Below are positions 33,424-41,941 of a stretch of 64,000 nucleotides of DNA, one piece after another. The notes below the pieces were generated by a model that saw nothing but the letters and a program-made list of their open reading frames with translations, was not told the origin of the DNA and did not search any database. The first letter of the stretch is position 1; the number at the start of each line of letters is the position of its first letter. This DNA comes from CAYTGR01 sp964437445 (GTDB taxonomy: Bacteria > Chloroflexota > Anaerolineae > B4-G1 > SLSP01): positions 3,167 through 67,166 of the forward strand of contig CAYTGR010000024.1 of NCBI GenBank assembly GCA_964437445.1, given 5' to 3'. The position numbers were made by a program, and so were the translations under genes.

Positions 33424-35520
33424 TTATTCCGGTTCCCGATCCACCGCCATCCGCACATCCACGGCCCAGGCGCCCGCGCCCGCCGGGCCGACGATGAGCG
33501 GGTTCACATCCAGCTCCTTGAGGCAGGGGAAGTCGCTCACCAGCTGCCCAACGCGACGCAGCGTCTCTACCACCGCCGCCACATCGCCCGGCGGTTGACC
33601 GCGCACGCCCTTCAGAATCTTGCCGACCGCCGTCTCGGCGATCATCTCCTGCGCGTCCAGCTCGCACAGCGGCGCTAACCGGAAAGCGACATCGCGCAGC
33701 ACCTCCACGTAGATGCCGCCCATGCCGAACATCAGCAGCGGCCCGAACTGCGGGTCGCGCTGCGCGCCCAAAATCACCTCCGTGCCCTTCGGCGCCATCT
33801 GCTGGACCATCCCCTGCGCGCCCGCGCGCTCGCCGATCATCCGCTCCCAGGCCGCGCGGACGGCAACTGCATCTGTCAGATTCAGCGCAATCCCGCCCAC
33901 ATCGGCTTTGTGGACCACGTCGGCGGCGATCAGCTTGAGCACCACAGGATAGCCAGCCTGCCCGGCCAGCAGCACGGCCTCATCAGCCGAGCTCGCCAGC
34001 CCGGAGAAGGGGACGCGCAGCCCATAAGCGGCAGCGACCCGGCCCGCCGTCTGCGCATCTAAGAAGCCGGCGCCGTGCGCCGCCCAGGCCGCTTGCAGCA
34101 GCGTCAGCGCACCGGCCCGGTCCACGTTGCTCACCGGCGTGGGCGTGTAATCAGGCCGCGTCCGCAGCTGCGCGTATTGCCAGAGCCCGGCCAGCGCGCG
34201 GGCAGCGCGGTTGGGATCGGTGTAGCAGGGGACGCTTCCGGCATGGAGAATCTGGACGGCTTCCGGGATGGAGACGCCGCCAACCAGGCAGGCCACCACC
34301 GGCTTGGCCGATTTCTGCGCGGCGGCGACGATATGGCGCGCCACGTCATTGACCGGCGTGATCGCCTGCGGGACGAACATCGCCAGCACCGCATCCACAC
34401 CCGGATCGGCCACCAGCAGGTCAATCGCCTGCTCAAACATCTCCGCTGCCGGCCCGCCGAGCATATCCACCGGGTTGCCCAGCTGCGCGCCGCGCGGCAC
34501 CACCGCTTTGACCCGGGCCTGCGTTTCCGGCAACAGATCGGCCATCTGGAGACCGTACTCGTCCAGCGCATCGGCGGCGAGCGCCGCCGGCCCCCCCGCA
34601 TTGGTCAGCAAGACCACGCGCGGCCCGGCCGGGAGCGGCTGCATGGCTAAGGCGATGGCAATATCGTTCTGCTCCTGGAGCGAGGTGACGGCCAGGACGC
34701 CCGCGCGGTGCGCGGCAGCCTCGTAAGCGCGCCCGGCGCCGGCCAGCGCCCCGGTGTGCGAGGCCACCGCCTGCGTCCCGGCTGAAGTCCGCCCGGCCTT
34801 GACGACGACAATCGGCTTCTGGCGGAAAAGGCGCGCGGCCGTCTCCACAAAGCGCCGGCCGTCGGGCAGCCCCTCGGCGTAGACGTTGATGACGCGCGTG
34901 TGCGGATCGCGGGCCATCATCTCCATCCCGTCGGCAATGTCCACATCCACCTGATTGCCCAGGCTGGCGATCCGGCTGTAGCCGATCCCCTCCTGGATCG
35001 CCCAATCAATCGTCCCGCCGCAGATCGCGCCGGAGTGCGAGGCAAAGCCGATGACGCCCGGCCTGGGCATTTCGGCGATAAAGGTGGTATCCAGCGGGGT
35101 GTGCGTATCCATCGTGCCAACGCAATTGGGGCCGATCAGCCGCATCCCGTAGCGTTCGGCAATCCCCTTGAGCGACTGCTCCAACGCTGCGCCTTCCGGG
35201 CCGGCCTCCTTGAAGCCGCCGGTGATGACGATGACCACCTTCAGCCCGCGCTGCCCGCACTGCTCCAGCGCCTCCGGCACGGCGGGCGCCGGGGTCATGA
35301 TAACGGCCAGCTCAATCGGGTCGGGGACCTCGGCAATGCTGGGGTAGACCCGCAGCCCCAAAATCTCCCCCCCTTTGGGGTTGATGGGGTAGATCGGCCC
35401 GGTGTAGCCGTGCTCCTTGAGGTTTTTGACCACGCCGTAGCTCAGTTTGGCGGGATCGCCGCTCGCGCCGATGACGGCCACGCCCTGAGGGTTGAAAAAG
35501 TACTCCAGTTGGTCTTGCAT
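33424..35520 (-). CDS. ADP-forming acetate/acyl-CoA synthetase (fused alpha-beta)
   Basis: A 698-residue NDP-forming acyl-CoA synthetase with both subunits fused, the usual length for the fused form. The N-terminal CoA-binding domain has PQGVAVIGASGDPAKLSYGV and IYPINPKGGEILG. The middle succinyl-CoA-synthetase-like domains contain the phosphorylatable His in GFASHSGAICGG, and MDTHTPLDTTF. The C-terminal ATP-grasp part has GYPVVLKLIAADVVHKADVG and the beta-subunit segment FGPLLMFGMGGIYVEVLRDV. It makes ATP from acetyl- or acyl-CoA, or activates the acid in reverse. SD AAGGAG. It lies downstream of the saccharide cluster on the same strand, with a 192-base gap carrying a hairpin repeat. A link to acetate released by deacetylation is only a suggestion. 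Confidence 0.93.
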   Translation of the reverse strand: MQDQLEYFFNPQGVAVIGASGDPAKLSYGVVKNLKEHGYTGPIYPINPKGGEILGLRVYPSIAEVPDPIELAVIMTPAPAVPEALEQCGQRGLKVVIVITGGFKEAGPEGAALEQSLKGIAERYGMRLIGPNCVGTMDTHTPLDTTFIAEMPRPGVIGFASHSGAICGGTIDWAIQEGIGYSRIASLGNQVDVDIADGMEMMARDPHTRVINVYAEGLPDGRRFVETAARLFRQKPIVVVKAGRTSAGTQAVASHTGALAGAGRAYEAAAHRAGVLAVTSLQEQNDIAIALAMQPLPAGPRVVLLTNAGGPAALAADALDEYGLQMADLLPETQARVKAVVPRGAQLGNPVDMLGGPAAEMFEQAIDLLVADPGVDAVLAMFVPQAITPVNDVARHIVAAAQKSAKPVVACLVGGVSIPEAVQILHAGSVPCYTDPNRAARALAGLWQYAQLRTRPDYTPTPVSNVDRAGALTLLQAAWAAHGAGFLDAQTAGRVAAAYGLRVPFSGLASSADEAVLLAGQAGYPVVLKLIAADVVHKADVGGIALNLTDAVAVRAAWERMIGERAGAQGMVQQMAPKGTEVILGAQRDPQFGPLLMFGMGGIYVEVLRDVAFRLAPLCELDAQEMIAETAVGKILKGVRGQPPGDVAAVVETLRRVGQLVSDFPCLKELDVNPLIVGPAGAGAWAVDVRMAVDREPE

Positions 35521-35557
35521 AGCTCACTCCTTGCTCAAGAAGGTAAATCGTGCCGGG

Positions 35558-35622
35558 GACCACCGACCACCCGCCTGGTCCAACGTGGTCGGCGGCTGTG
35601 GTCGGTGGTCAAAACAGCCCCC
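35558..35622 (-). repeat. Repeat family D, copy 3 (leader of the acyl-CoA synthetase gene)
   Basis: A 13-bp perfect inverted repeat GACCACCGACCAC (35558-35570) with GTGGTCGGTGGTC (35598-35610), extended inward by CCGCC/GGCGG. It is followed by AAAACAGCC. It lies 38 bases upstream of the start codon of the minus-strand gene, so it would fold in the mRNA leader or end the transcript from the kinase gene. Confidence 0.8.
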
Positions 35623-35712
35623 TGGCCCATAACCAGACAGGTACTCTCATCATACTCTAAGCGGGGGAATTGTCCAACGCTCACGGGCCGTAGGCCGCGT
35701 GATAGAGGGCGT

Positions 35713-36711
35713 TCAGGAGCGAGGTTTCGTCACGGATTCCTGGAACTGGCCCAGCGAATCGGTCAAAATTTTCCGGCAGGCCGGCGTTAGCTGCTGGCCG
35801 GCCCGCTCCATGCCTAACAGGACGGCCCCGACGACCGGCGGCGCCGCCAGCCGTACTAAGCGCGCCCCCGGTGCTACGGCGTGGATGGTCTGGCGCATCG
35901 TCTCTATCAGCAGGGGACTGCCGTTGTACATGCTGCCCATGAGCACCACGTCAAACGCCAGCGGCTCAAACTCCAGCTGGCGGATGACTGCCATGGCCAG
36001 TTCGCCCAGCTCGCGCCCGGCCCAGTGGATCAAATCAACGGCCACCGGGTCCCCCGCCGCCGCTACCTGAAAGATGAGCGGCGCGGCGGCGGCATCGGCC
36101 CGGTAGCGCCCGTCCATCAGCCCCTCCAACAGGTCGGGCAGGCTGGTCGCCCCCCAGGCGCGCGTCAGGACCGGCGTCAGCGCGGTGGCCGGGCCGCGCC
36201 GGGTCCACTCGTGGGCCAGCGCCTGCACCGCTTTGAAGACCAGCTCGCTGGCGCCGGCGGCCTCACCGAAGAGCCAGCCGCCGCCGGTGACGTGGCCGAT
36301 CCGCTGCCGGCTTTGATCCCAGCCCCAACAGTTGCAGCCGGTGCCGGAGACCACCGCCACGCCCCACCCTTCGGTGGAACCGGCCAGCAGGCCGAGGATG
36401 GTGTCGTTGACAACGGCCAGCGGCGCTGGCAGCCCTAAGGTGCTGATGGCCGCCAGGGTCGCCGTTTCCTCGGAGGGCCAGTCGTAGCCGGCGACGCCGA
36501 AACCGGCGCCCGCGATCTGTGTCGGCTTCAACCCGGCCTGCGTCAGGGCTTGCGCGGTGGCCGTTTGCAGCGCGGCCACCAGCCCCTCATACCCGACCGT
36601 TTCATGGTTGCCCGGGCCGGCTTCGCCAAAGCCGATGACCTGCCCCGTGGCAGTGGCGATCAGAACGTGCGTTTTCGTGCCGCCGATGTCGGCGCCCAGG
36701 AAGGCGTTCAT
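35713..36711 (-). CDS. BadF/BadG/BcrA-type sugar kinase (N-acetylglucosamine kinase-like)
   Basis: A 332-residue ASKHA-fold kinase. The phosphate-1 loop is LGADIGGTKTHVLIA; GAGFGVAGYDWP and PLAVVNDTILGLLAG form the connect region and the catalytic Asp region; VVSGTGCNCWGW and GHVTGGGWLFGEAAGA are the phosphate-2 and adenosine parts. The BcrAD/BadF group includes eukaryotic and bacterial N-acetylglucosamine kinases. The start is ATG 36711, overlapping the GH4 stop as ATGA; a TTG six bases upstream is less likely. The tight coupling to a GH4 enzyme that normally needs a 6-phosphorylated substrate suggests that this kinase provides the phosphate. Last gene of the ABC/GH4 unit. Confidence 0.85.
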   Translation of the reverse strand: MNAFLGADIGGTKTHVLIATATGQVIGFGEAGPGNHETVGYEGLVAALQTATAQALTQAGLKPTQIAGAGFGVAGYDWPSEETATLAAISTLGLPAPLAVVNDTILGLLAGSTEGWGVAVVSGTGCNCWGWDQSRQRIGHVTGGGWLFGEAAGASELVFKAVQALAHEWTRRGPATALTPVLTRAWGATSLPDLLEGLMDGRYRADAAAAPLIFQVAAAGDPVAVDLIHWAGRELGELAMAVIRQLEFEPLAFDVVLMGSMYNGSPLLIETMRQTIHAVAPGARLVRLAAPPVVGAVLLGMERAGQQLTPACRKILTDSLGQFQESVTKPRS

Positions 36712-38000
36712 GCCCAAAACTGCGGGAGATAGGCCCGGTGCGTGGTCAGCAGATCGTCCAGCACGGCCTCAACCTGATCGGCTTGCGGCCCCAAGGGGTG
36801 TGCCAGCAGTGCCAGGCGAGCGGCGCGGCGGTCGCCGTGGACGGCAGCCTCTACGGTGAGCAGCTCGTAGGCTTTGACCTGTGCCAGCAGACCGAAACAG
36901 GCCGGCGGCAGCGGCTCGGCCGGGAGCGGGTGGATGCCGGCGCGATCCACCCGGCAGGGCAGTTCCAGCACCCAATCGGCGGGCCAGCCGGGTACCGCGC
37001 CCTGATGCCGGGTATTGACGATGTGGGTCTCGCCCAGGTTGTTTTCCAGCGCGTTGAGCAGTTGCGTCGCCACGGTGGAGTAATAGGCGCCGCCGCGTTT
37101 CATCAGGTCGGCGGGCGGCGTGGTCAGCGCCGGGTCGGCGTACTGGCGCAGCAAATCCTTTTCCACCTCCAGCACAGTCTCGCCGCGCGAAGGAGGCCAC
37201 TGTTCTTGCAGCGCCAGCTTGCGCCGGGGGTAGTAATAGTATTGCAGATAGTAATTGGGGATCATCTGCAACGTCTCAATCAGCCACGGTTCGTATTCCG
37301 GTTCGGCGGCGGCTTGCAGCGTGTCCAGGTAGCCGGCCAGCACCTGCGGCCAGAGCTCCTCGCCGTCCACCCTGAAGCCGCGATGCCACGAGAGATGATT
37401 CAGCCCCAAGGTCTGCAACTCGGCGCGCTCCGGCGCGAGGGGCTGCCCACGCTGCGCGGCCAGCTGCTCCAGGAGCATCATCTTGGCCGTGATCGGCACA
37501 TTACAAACGCCTACGGCGGGGACGCCGGGCGCGTAGCGAAAGAGCGCCTCGGTCACCAACCCCGACGGGTTGGTGAAATTGACCAGCCAGGCTCCAGGGG
37601 CTAACGTGCGCATCTCGGCAGCCAGGTCCAGGAGGACGGGGATCGTCCGCAGCGCCTTTGCCATCCCGCCGACGCCGGTCGTCTCCTGGCCGATAAGCCC
37701 GTGCCGACGGCCCAGATATTCGTCGGCAATGCGGGCCTCCATCTGCCCGACGCGCAGTTGAGTGGTGACATACCGCGCTCCCGCCACCGCCGCTGGCCGA
37801 TCCTGCGTCAGGACAACTTTGAACGGCGCGCCTTGCGCCGCTACCATCCGCTGCGCAAAACCGCCCACCACCGCTAACCGCTCGGCATCAATGTCCATCA
37901 ACCAGAGCTCCGTCAGCGGGAACGAGGCCGCGCGCGCCAGAAAGCCGCTAACCAGTTCCGGGGTATACGTAGAACCGCCCCCAATCACCGCAACCTTCAT
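36708..38000 (-). CDS. GH4 family 6-phospho-glycosidase-like enzyme
   Basis: A 430-residue NAD- and metal-dependent glycosidase of family 4. NAD-binding MKVAVIGGGSTYTPELVSGF; the metal-binding Cys is in GVCNVPITAKMM and the His in LGLNHLSWHRGF. RVGQMEARIADEYLGRRHGL and GQETTGVGGM are close to the CelF/LicH/ChbF (6-phospho-beta-glucosidase) branch. These use a redox-elimination mechanism with NAD+ and Mn2+. Normal partners are PTS systems that deliver 6-phosphorylated disaccharides; none is here, but a kinase gene overlaps its stop. The start lies behind two SD-like copies (AGAGGAGTGA) left by repeat A. In Escherichia coli a GH4 enzyme (ChbF) and ChbG together process chitobiose-6-phosphate. 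Confidence 0.9.
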   Translation of the reverse strand: MKVAVIGGGSTYTPELVSGFLARAASFPLTELWLMDIDAERLAVVGGFAQRMVAAQGAPFKVVLTQDRPAAVAGARYVTTQLRVGQMEARIADEYLGRRHGLIGQETTGVGGMAKALRTIPVLLDLAAEMRTLAPGAWLVNFTNPSGLVTEALFRYAPGVPAVGVCNVPITAKMMLLEQLAAQRGQPLAPERAELQTLGLNHLSWHRGFRVDGEELWPQVLAGYLDTLQAAAEPEYEPWLIETLQMIPNYYLQYYYYPRRKLALQEQWPPSRGETVLEVEKDLLRQYADPALTTPPADLMKRGGAYYSTVATQLLNALENNLGETHIVNTRHQGAVPGWPADWVLELPCRVDRAGIHPLPAEPLPPACFGLLAQVKAYELLTVEAAVHGDRRAARLALLAHPLGPQADQVEAVLDDLLTTHRAYLPQFWA

Positions 38001-38114
38001 ATCTCACTCCTCTAAATCACTCCTCTGAAAACAACGCTCTGAGTTTGTAGTGAGGCGCTTCAGCGCCGCAGGTAGAAGTTCCTGTTTCCTGCTCACCGCT
38101 CACGGCTCACATTA
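38001..38114 (-). repeat. Repeat A copy 4 (partial) with repeat B copy 3
   Basis: Between the MalG-type permease and the GH4 gene: on the minus strand GTGAGCCGTGAGCGGTGAGC, CAGGAACTTCTACC, then the repeat B hairpin (38047-38068, GGCGCTGAAGCGCC), AAACTCAGAGCG, TTTTCAGAGGAG and a second AGAGGAG before the ATG. The central hairpin arm of repeat A has been replaced by repeat B. Confidence 0.75.
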
Positions 38115-39182
38115 CTACTTCTCCACCCCCGTAATCACCACGCCCTGCATGAAGAAGCGTTGGGTGAAGAAGAAAATCACCAACGGGATGATCATCGTCA
38201 TCAGCGTGGCGGCCTGGATGAGCGCCGGGTTGGTGTAGTGGATGCCGTTGAACCGTTGCAACCCGACCGCGATGGGCTGCAACTCTGGCCTGGTGGAAAG
38301 ATAGATCAGCGGGCCAAAGAAGTCGTTCCAGGCGTAAACAACATGGAAGATGGCGACCGAAATGATGACCGGCCAGGATTGCGGCAGGATCACCGCGAGC
38401 AGGATGCGGAAAGGTCCCGCGCCGTCAATCATCGCGGCCTCATCCATCTCGCGCGGGATGGTCAGAAAGTATTGCCGGAGCAGGAAGACATCGTAAGCGT
38501 TGGCAAAGAAAGTAGGGACAATCAACGGCAGCCAGGTCCCCACCCAGTTCAATTTGACGAAGACGGTGTAGGTCGGGATCAGCGTCACCGCCGCCGGCAG
38601 GAAGATGGTGGAGATCATCAGCGTGAACAGCAGGTCGCGGCCGGGGAAGCGAAAGCGGGAAAAGCCGTAAGCCACTAACGTGCATGAGATCAGCGTGCCG
38701 GCGGTGCTGAAGAAAGCAATCATGATGGTGTTGAAGAGCAGCCGGGGATAATCAATCAACCGCCAGACCTCTTTGAAGTTGTCCCAGGCCGGCGCCCAGA
38801 CCCAGGCACGTTGGAGCGTGCGCCACGAACCCTGCCAGGTGAGCGGGGCGGCTGCCGGCGCGTGCGGATCCAGGAACTGGCTCTCGGCTCGCCCTTTTTT
38901 GTACAGCGCCAGCGTTCTGGTCCCTTCGGGCATCGGAACCCGGTAGAGCTCGTACTCTTTGCCCTCGTAAGTGAAAGTCGCGGGCTTAGCCGGCCAGAGC
39001 GGCGCATCCTGTTGCATGATCTGCTCCGGCGTTTTCAGCGCCATGGAGACCACTCGCAGCATCGGTGAAAGGAAGAGCAGCAGCAGGAGCAGTGTGAACA
39101 GGGTAATATTCAGCGTGGGCCACAGATCTTTGCGGCCGCGGCGGCTTGGGGTAGATTTCTGGACGGTGAAAAAAGTGCCCAT
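38115..39182 (-). CDS. ABC sugar permease, MalG type
   Basis: A 355-residue inner-membrane permease, about 70 residues longer than usual. The extra residues form a periplasmic insert after the first helix (FTYEGKEYELYRVPMPEGTR and following). Six helices are expected; the ATPase-contacting EAA loop reads EAAMIDGAGPFRILLAVILP. With the MalF-type partner it forms the channel of a carbohydrate ABC importer. No ATP-binding subunit is in the cluster, so a shared MsiK/MalK-type ATPase elsewhere must power it, as is usual in this family. SD AGGAG; 10 bases after the MalF gene. Confidence 0.93.
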   Translation of the reverse strand: MGTFFTVQKSTPSRRGRKDLWPTLNITLFTLLLLLLFLSPMLRVVSMALKTPEQIMQQDAPLWPAKPATFTYEGKEYELYRVPMPEGTRTLALYKKGRAESQFLDPHAPAAAPLTWQGSWRTLQRAWVWAPAWDNFKEVWRLIDYPRLLFNTIMIAFFSTAGTLISCTLVAYGFSRFRFPGRDLLFTLMISTIFLPAAVTLIPTYTVFVKLNWVGTWLPLIVPTFFANAYDVFLLRQYFLTIPREMDEAAMIDGAGPFRILLAVILPQSWPVIISVAIFHVVYAWNDFFGPLIYLSTRPELQPIAVGLQRFNGIHYTNPALIQAATLMTMIIPLVIFFFTQRFFMQGVVITGVEK

Positions 39183-39192
39183 ACTGGTGCTC

Positions 39193-40131
39193 CTAACGAT
39201 TTTCCCCAGCGTAATAGACCCAATATCTGGCGGTGCGGAAGAGGAAAGCGGTCACGAGCAAAATCACACCGAACAGGACCCAGGCCAGGGTCGCCCCGTA
39301 AGACATGTTCTGAAACGTGAAGAAGGTTTTGTAGAGATAGAGATTGTAGAACAGGGTTGCGCCCCCCGGCGCACCGGTGCCGTTGTTGAGTACCAGCGGT
39401 ACCAGAAAATATTGGAAGACGCCGACCAGCCCCAACGTGAGACTGTAAAAAATCACCGGCGAAATCATCGGCAAGGTGACGTTGACCAGCGTGCTCCACC
39501 AGCCGGCGCCATCCACTTTGGCAGCATCATAGAGCTCCGTGGGGACGCCCTGCAGGCTCGCCAGGTTGACAATCATGCTGCTGCCGATGCCCCACAAACC
39601 GATAATCACCAGCGCCGGATAGACCCAAACCGGATCGTTGACCCAGTAAGGGGGATTTTGCACGCCTAAGGCCTTCAGCGCCATGTTGATCCAGCCCTGT
39701 TCGGGATTGAGCATCCCACCCCAGGCAAAGACGCCCGCCACAAACGGGATGACGTAGGGCATGTAAAAAAGCACGCGGAATAAAGTCGGCGTCTTGAGAT
39801 ATTTGCTGTTGATGAGCAAAGCCAATCCCAGCGGCAACGCCAGGCCGATGGGCAATGAGAGCGCCCCGAACCTGAGGGTAACCAGCAAGGAGTTCCAGAC
39901 CTGGGAATCCTGAAGCAACTGCTGGTAATTGCGCAACCCGACAAATCGCACAGGCTCTTCCTGGGTCAGGGTGATGTTGGTGAACGTGAAGCCAAGCGTG
40001 GCCACCATGGGTAGGAAAGTGAAAATCAAGAAGCCGATGATCCACGGCGAGAGAAAAAAGAGCCCCCACAGCGCCTCGCGCCGGGCCAACGGCGGCAATT
40101 TGAAAAGGGCGAAAGGATGGTTAGATTTCAT
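39193..40131 (-). CDS. ABC sugar permease, MalF type
   Basis: A 312-residue permease with six helices. N-terminal LFFLSPWIIGFLIFTFLPMV is the typical first segment, and the EAA loop is YDAAKVDGAGWWSTLVNVTL. SD GGGAGG. It lies 93 bases downstream of the solute-binding protein gene; that gap holds a strong hairpin, which probably lowers permease expression relative to binding protein. Confidence 0.94.
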   Translation of the reverse strand: MKSNHPFALFKLPPLARREALWGLFFLSPWIIGFLIFTFLPMVATLGFTFTNITLTQEEPVRFVGLRNYQQLLQDSQVWNSLLVTLRFGALSLPIGLALPLGLALLINSKYLKTPTLFRVLFYMPYVIPFVAGVFAWGGMLNPEQGWINMALKALGVQNPPYWVNDPVWVYPALVIIGLWGIGSSMIVNLASLQGVPTELYDAAKVDGAGWWSTLVNVTLPMISPVIFYSLTLGLVGVFQYFLVPLVLNNGTGAPGGATLFYNLYLYKTFFTFQNMSYGATLAWVLFGVILLVTAFLFRTARYWVYYAGENR

Positions 40132-40174
40132 GGTGGCCTCCCTGGAAACAGATTGAACAGGATGACTGTTGCGG

Positions 40175-40208
40175 GCCTTCCCCCGGCAGCCAGCCGCCGG
40201 GGGAAGGC
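40175..40208 (-). promoter_or_regulatory. Intercistronic hairpin between binding protein and permease genes
   Basis: A 13-bp perfect GC-rich stem (40175-40187 with 40196-40208, GCCTTCCCCCGGC arms) and 8-base loop, without a U-tract. In binding-protein operons such hairpins usually protect the upstream mRNA from 3'-exonucleases or partly terminate transcription, giving excess binding protein. Confidence 0.75.
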
Positions 40209-40224
40209 TCTGGAGGGGCTCAAC

Positions 40225-41676
40225 TCACTTCTTGTCGTAAATGGCTTGCAAATCTGCTTTGAGGGTCTGGACCTCTTTGTCTATGTCCAACCCCTCGGTG
40301 GTCATCAGCAGCGAGAGGAACGTGTTGAACCGGTCAAAGGATTCGTTGTAGTTCGGCATGTAGCCTTCAAAACTGGGATTGTCGGCGTAGGCGATGCCGT
40401 CCACGGCCACCTGCCAGTCCACGTCCTGGGGGAATTGCTTATCCTTCTCCGCAAAGAAGGCCTGCTGATCGGCAATCCGGGCCGGCATGCCGCCATAAAC
40501 GGCCAGCAGTTCCAGCGAAGCATCACCGATGAGGTAAGTGAGCACTTCAAACGCCTCTTGGGGGTGCTGGCTTTGTTTCAAGATACGGAAGGTATCGGCG
40601 TTAAAGTTGGCGGTCACTTTGCCGTTGTAGGAGGGGACAACGGCCATGTCCCAGTTCTGGCCGGCGTCGGCCACACAGCAGGTGTACCAGAGGTGCGTCA
40701 GCGCCATGGCGACTTTACCTGAGTTGAAGGGATTGCCCGAACCGTACTCCTGGCTCTCGCGGATGGCTTGGTTGGGGATAAAATGATCGGTCCAAATGCC
40801 GTTGTAGAGCCACTTCCAGGCCGCCACCCACGGCTCCGGGATCTGTGCGGTCTTACCGTCGTCGGCGACGGCACTGCCCGCCGCGAAGTAAGAGCCGACA
40901 GCGCGGGCGTCCTGATACTGCGGCTCGTAACCGTATTGCACGATGGCGGTGGGATCAAACCCTGCCTGGGTGGCGTCTTTGCCGTTCTTGTCCACGGTCA
41001 ATAGCATTGCCAGCTTGCGGAGCGTGTCGTAATTCCATTCCTCCGTCGTGCCGTCGGGCCAGGTGTACTTCTCGCCGTAGCGGTGCGGCGGATAGGCCAG
41101 GCCGGCTTCATCAAACATATCGCGCTGGTAGTAAAGGACCGAGGGGAAAATGGCAAAGGGCAGCCCAATCTGGCCCTGACCGCCGACCTTGTAGAAGTTG
41201 ACCGCCCCCTCGTCAAACTGGGAGAGGTCATAGCGGGTTTCCTCAATCAATGGCGTGAGGTCCAGCCATTGACCGTGGAACGCTTCAGCGCCGGAGACGC
41301 CCACCGGGCCGACAATGTCGGGGGGATTGCCGGAGGCCAGCTCAGTGGCTAACGTGTCGCGGGAGGCATTGTAGTTGACTACTTCCAGGACCAGTTTGAT
41401 GTGGGGATGAGTGGCGTTGAATGCTTCCACAACCTTGTTTTCCACTTCCAACTGGTTGGGGTCGGTACCGGTGCCCAACCCGATGAACCAGCGGATTTCC
41501 ACCGGGGCATTGCCCGAGGGGGCGGCAGTCTTGGCCGGCGCTTCCGTGGTGGCGACGAGCGCTTCCGTCTTGTCCGGCACTTCGGTCGGGGCGGCGGTGG
41601 AGGGGCTGCCGCAGGCGGTTAAAGCCAGGGACAAGACCGTCAACAGGGCCAACAGCGTCAACGTCAATCTTTTCAT
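40225..41676 (-). CDS. ABC extracellular sugar-binding lipoprotein
   Basis: A 483-residue family-1 solute-binding protein. Lipoprotein signal: MKRLTLTLLALLTVLSLALT followed by ACGS, with lipid-modified Cys22. A Thr/Ala/Pro-rich linker leads to the mature domain (VEIRWFIGLGTGTDPNQLEV), and family segments DIVGPVGVSGAEAFHGQWLD and QSQHPQEAFEVLTYLIGD are present. It catches the saccharide outside the membrane and hands it to the MalF/MalG-type permeases. It is the first gene behind the strong operator-controlled promoter at 41.9 kb. SD AAGGAGAT. The ligand cannot be read; the neighbouring GH4, kinase and ChbG genes suggest an amino-sugar or beta-linked disaccharide. Confidence 0.94.
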   Translation of the reverse strand: MKRLTLTLLALLTVLSLALTACGSPSTAAPTEVPDKTEALVATTEAPAKTAAPSGNAPVEIRWFIGLGTGTDPNQLEVENKVVEAFNATHPHIKLVLEVVNYNASRDTLATELASGNPPDIVGPVGVSGAEAFHGQWLDLTPLIEETRYDLSQFDEGAVNFYKVGGQGQIGLPFAIFPSVLYYQRDMFDEAGLAYPPHRYGEKYTWPDGTTEEWNYDTLRKLAMLLTVDKNGKDATQAGFDPTAIVQYGYEPQYQDARAVGSYFAAGSAVADDGKTAQIPEPWVAAWKWLYNGIWTDHFIPNQAIRESQEYGSGNPFNSGKVAMALTHLWYTCCVADAGQNWDMAVVPSYNGKVTANFNADTFRILKQSQHPQEAFEVLTYLIGDASLELLAVYGGMPARIADQQAFFAEKDKQFPQDVDWQVAVDGIAYADNPSFEGYMPNYNESFDRFNTFLSLLMTTEGLDIDKEVQTLKADLQAIYDKK

Positions 41677-41786
41677 CGCGGATCTCCTTCTTGGTAAAAA
41701 TTAGAGAAAAGTTGATAGCACAGCTGCCTGGTCTGAAATGGGTCTCCGGGCCGTCTTGAAGTGTTTACCTCCTTACACAACGAGTT

Positions 41787-41810
41787 CGTAGTGGGCGCTT
41801 TAGCACCGTC
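41787..41810. repeat. Repeat family B, copy 4
   Basis: GTAGTGGGCGCTTTAGCACCGTC within the leader of the binding-protein gene. One arm has a mismatch (GGCGCT/AGCACC), so the hairpin is decayed. Confidence 0.6.
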
Positions 41811-41855
41811 TCCGCCATGCTCAAACACGGCATTCCACATCTTCAACAGTGTTTA

Positions 41856-41922
41856 GTAACCGGTTACTGTAACCGTTTACTGTAACCGGTTACATTATAG
41901 CCGAAACGGGTATTTTTGTCAA
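41856..41922 (-). promoter_or_regulatory. Consensus promoter with three tandem LacI-type operators
   Basis: On the minus strand TTGACA (41917-41922), 17 bases, TATAAT (41894-41899): both boxes perfect. Just downstream lie three 12-bp palindromes with a 13-bp period: GTAACCGGTTAC at 41882-41893, GTAAACGGTTAC at 41869-41880 (one position off) and GTAACCGGTTAC at 41856-41867. The central CG is typical of LacI-family sites. A bound repressor would cover the transcription start. The promoter serves the binding protein, permeases, GH4 and kinase genes. Confidence 0.88.
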
Positions 41923-41941
41923 GCCCTCAAAAGGGGGAAGC

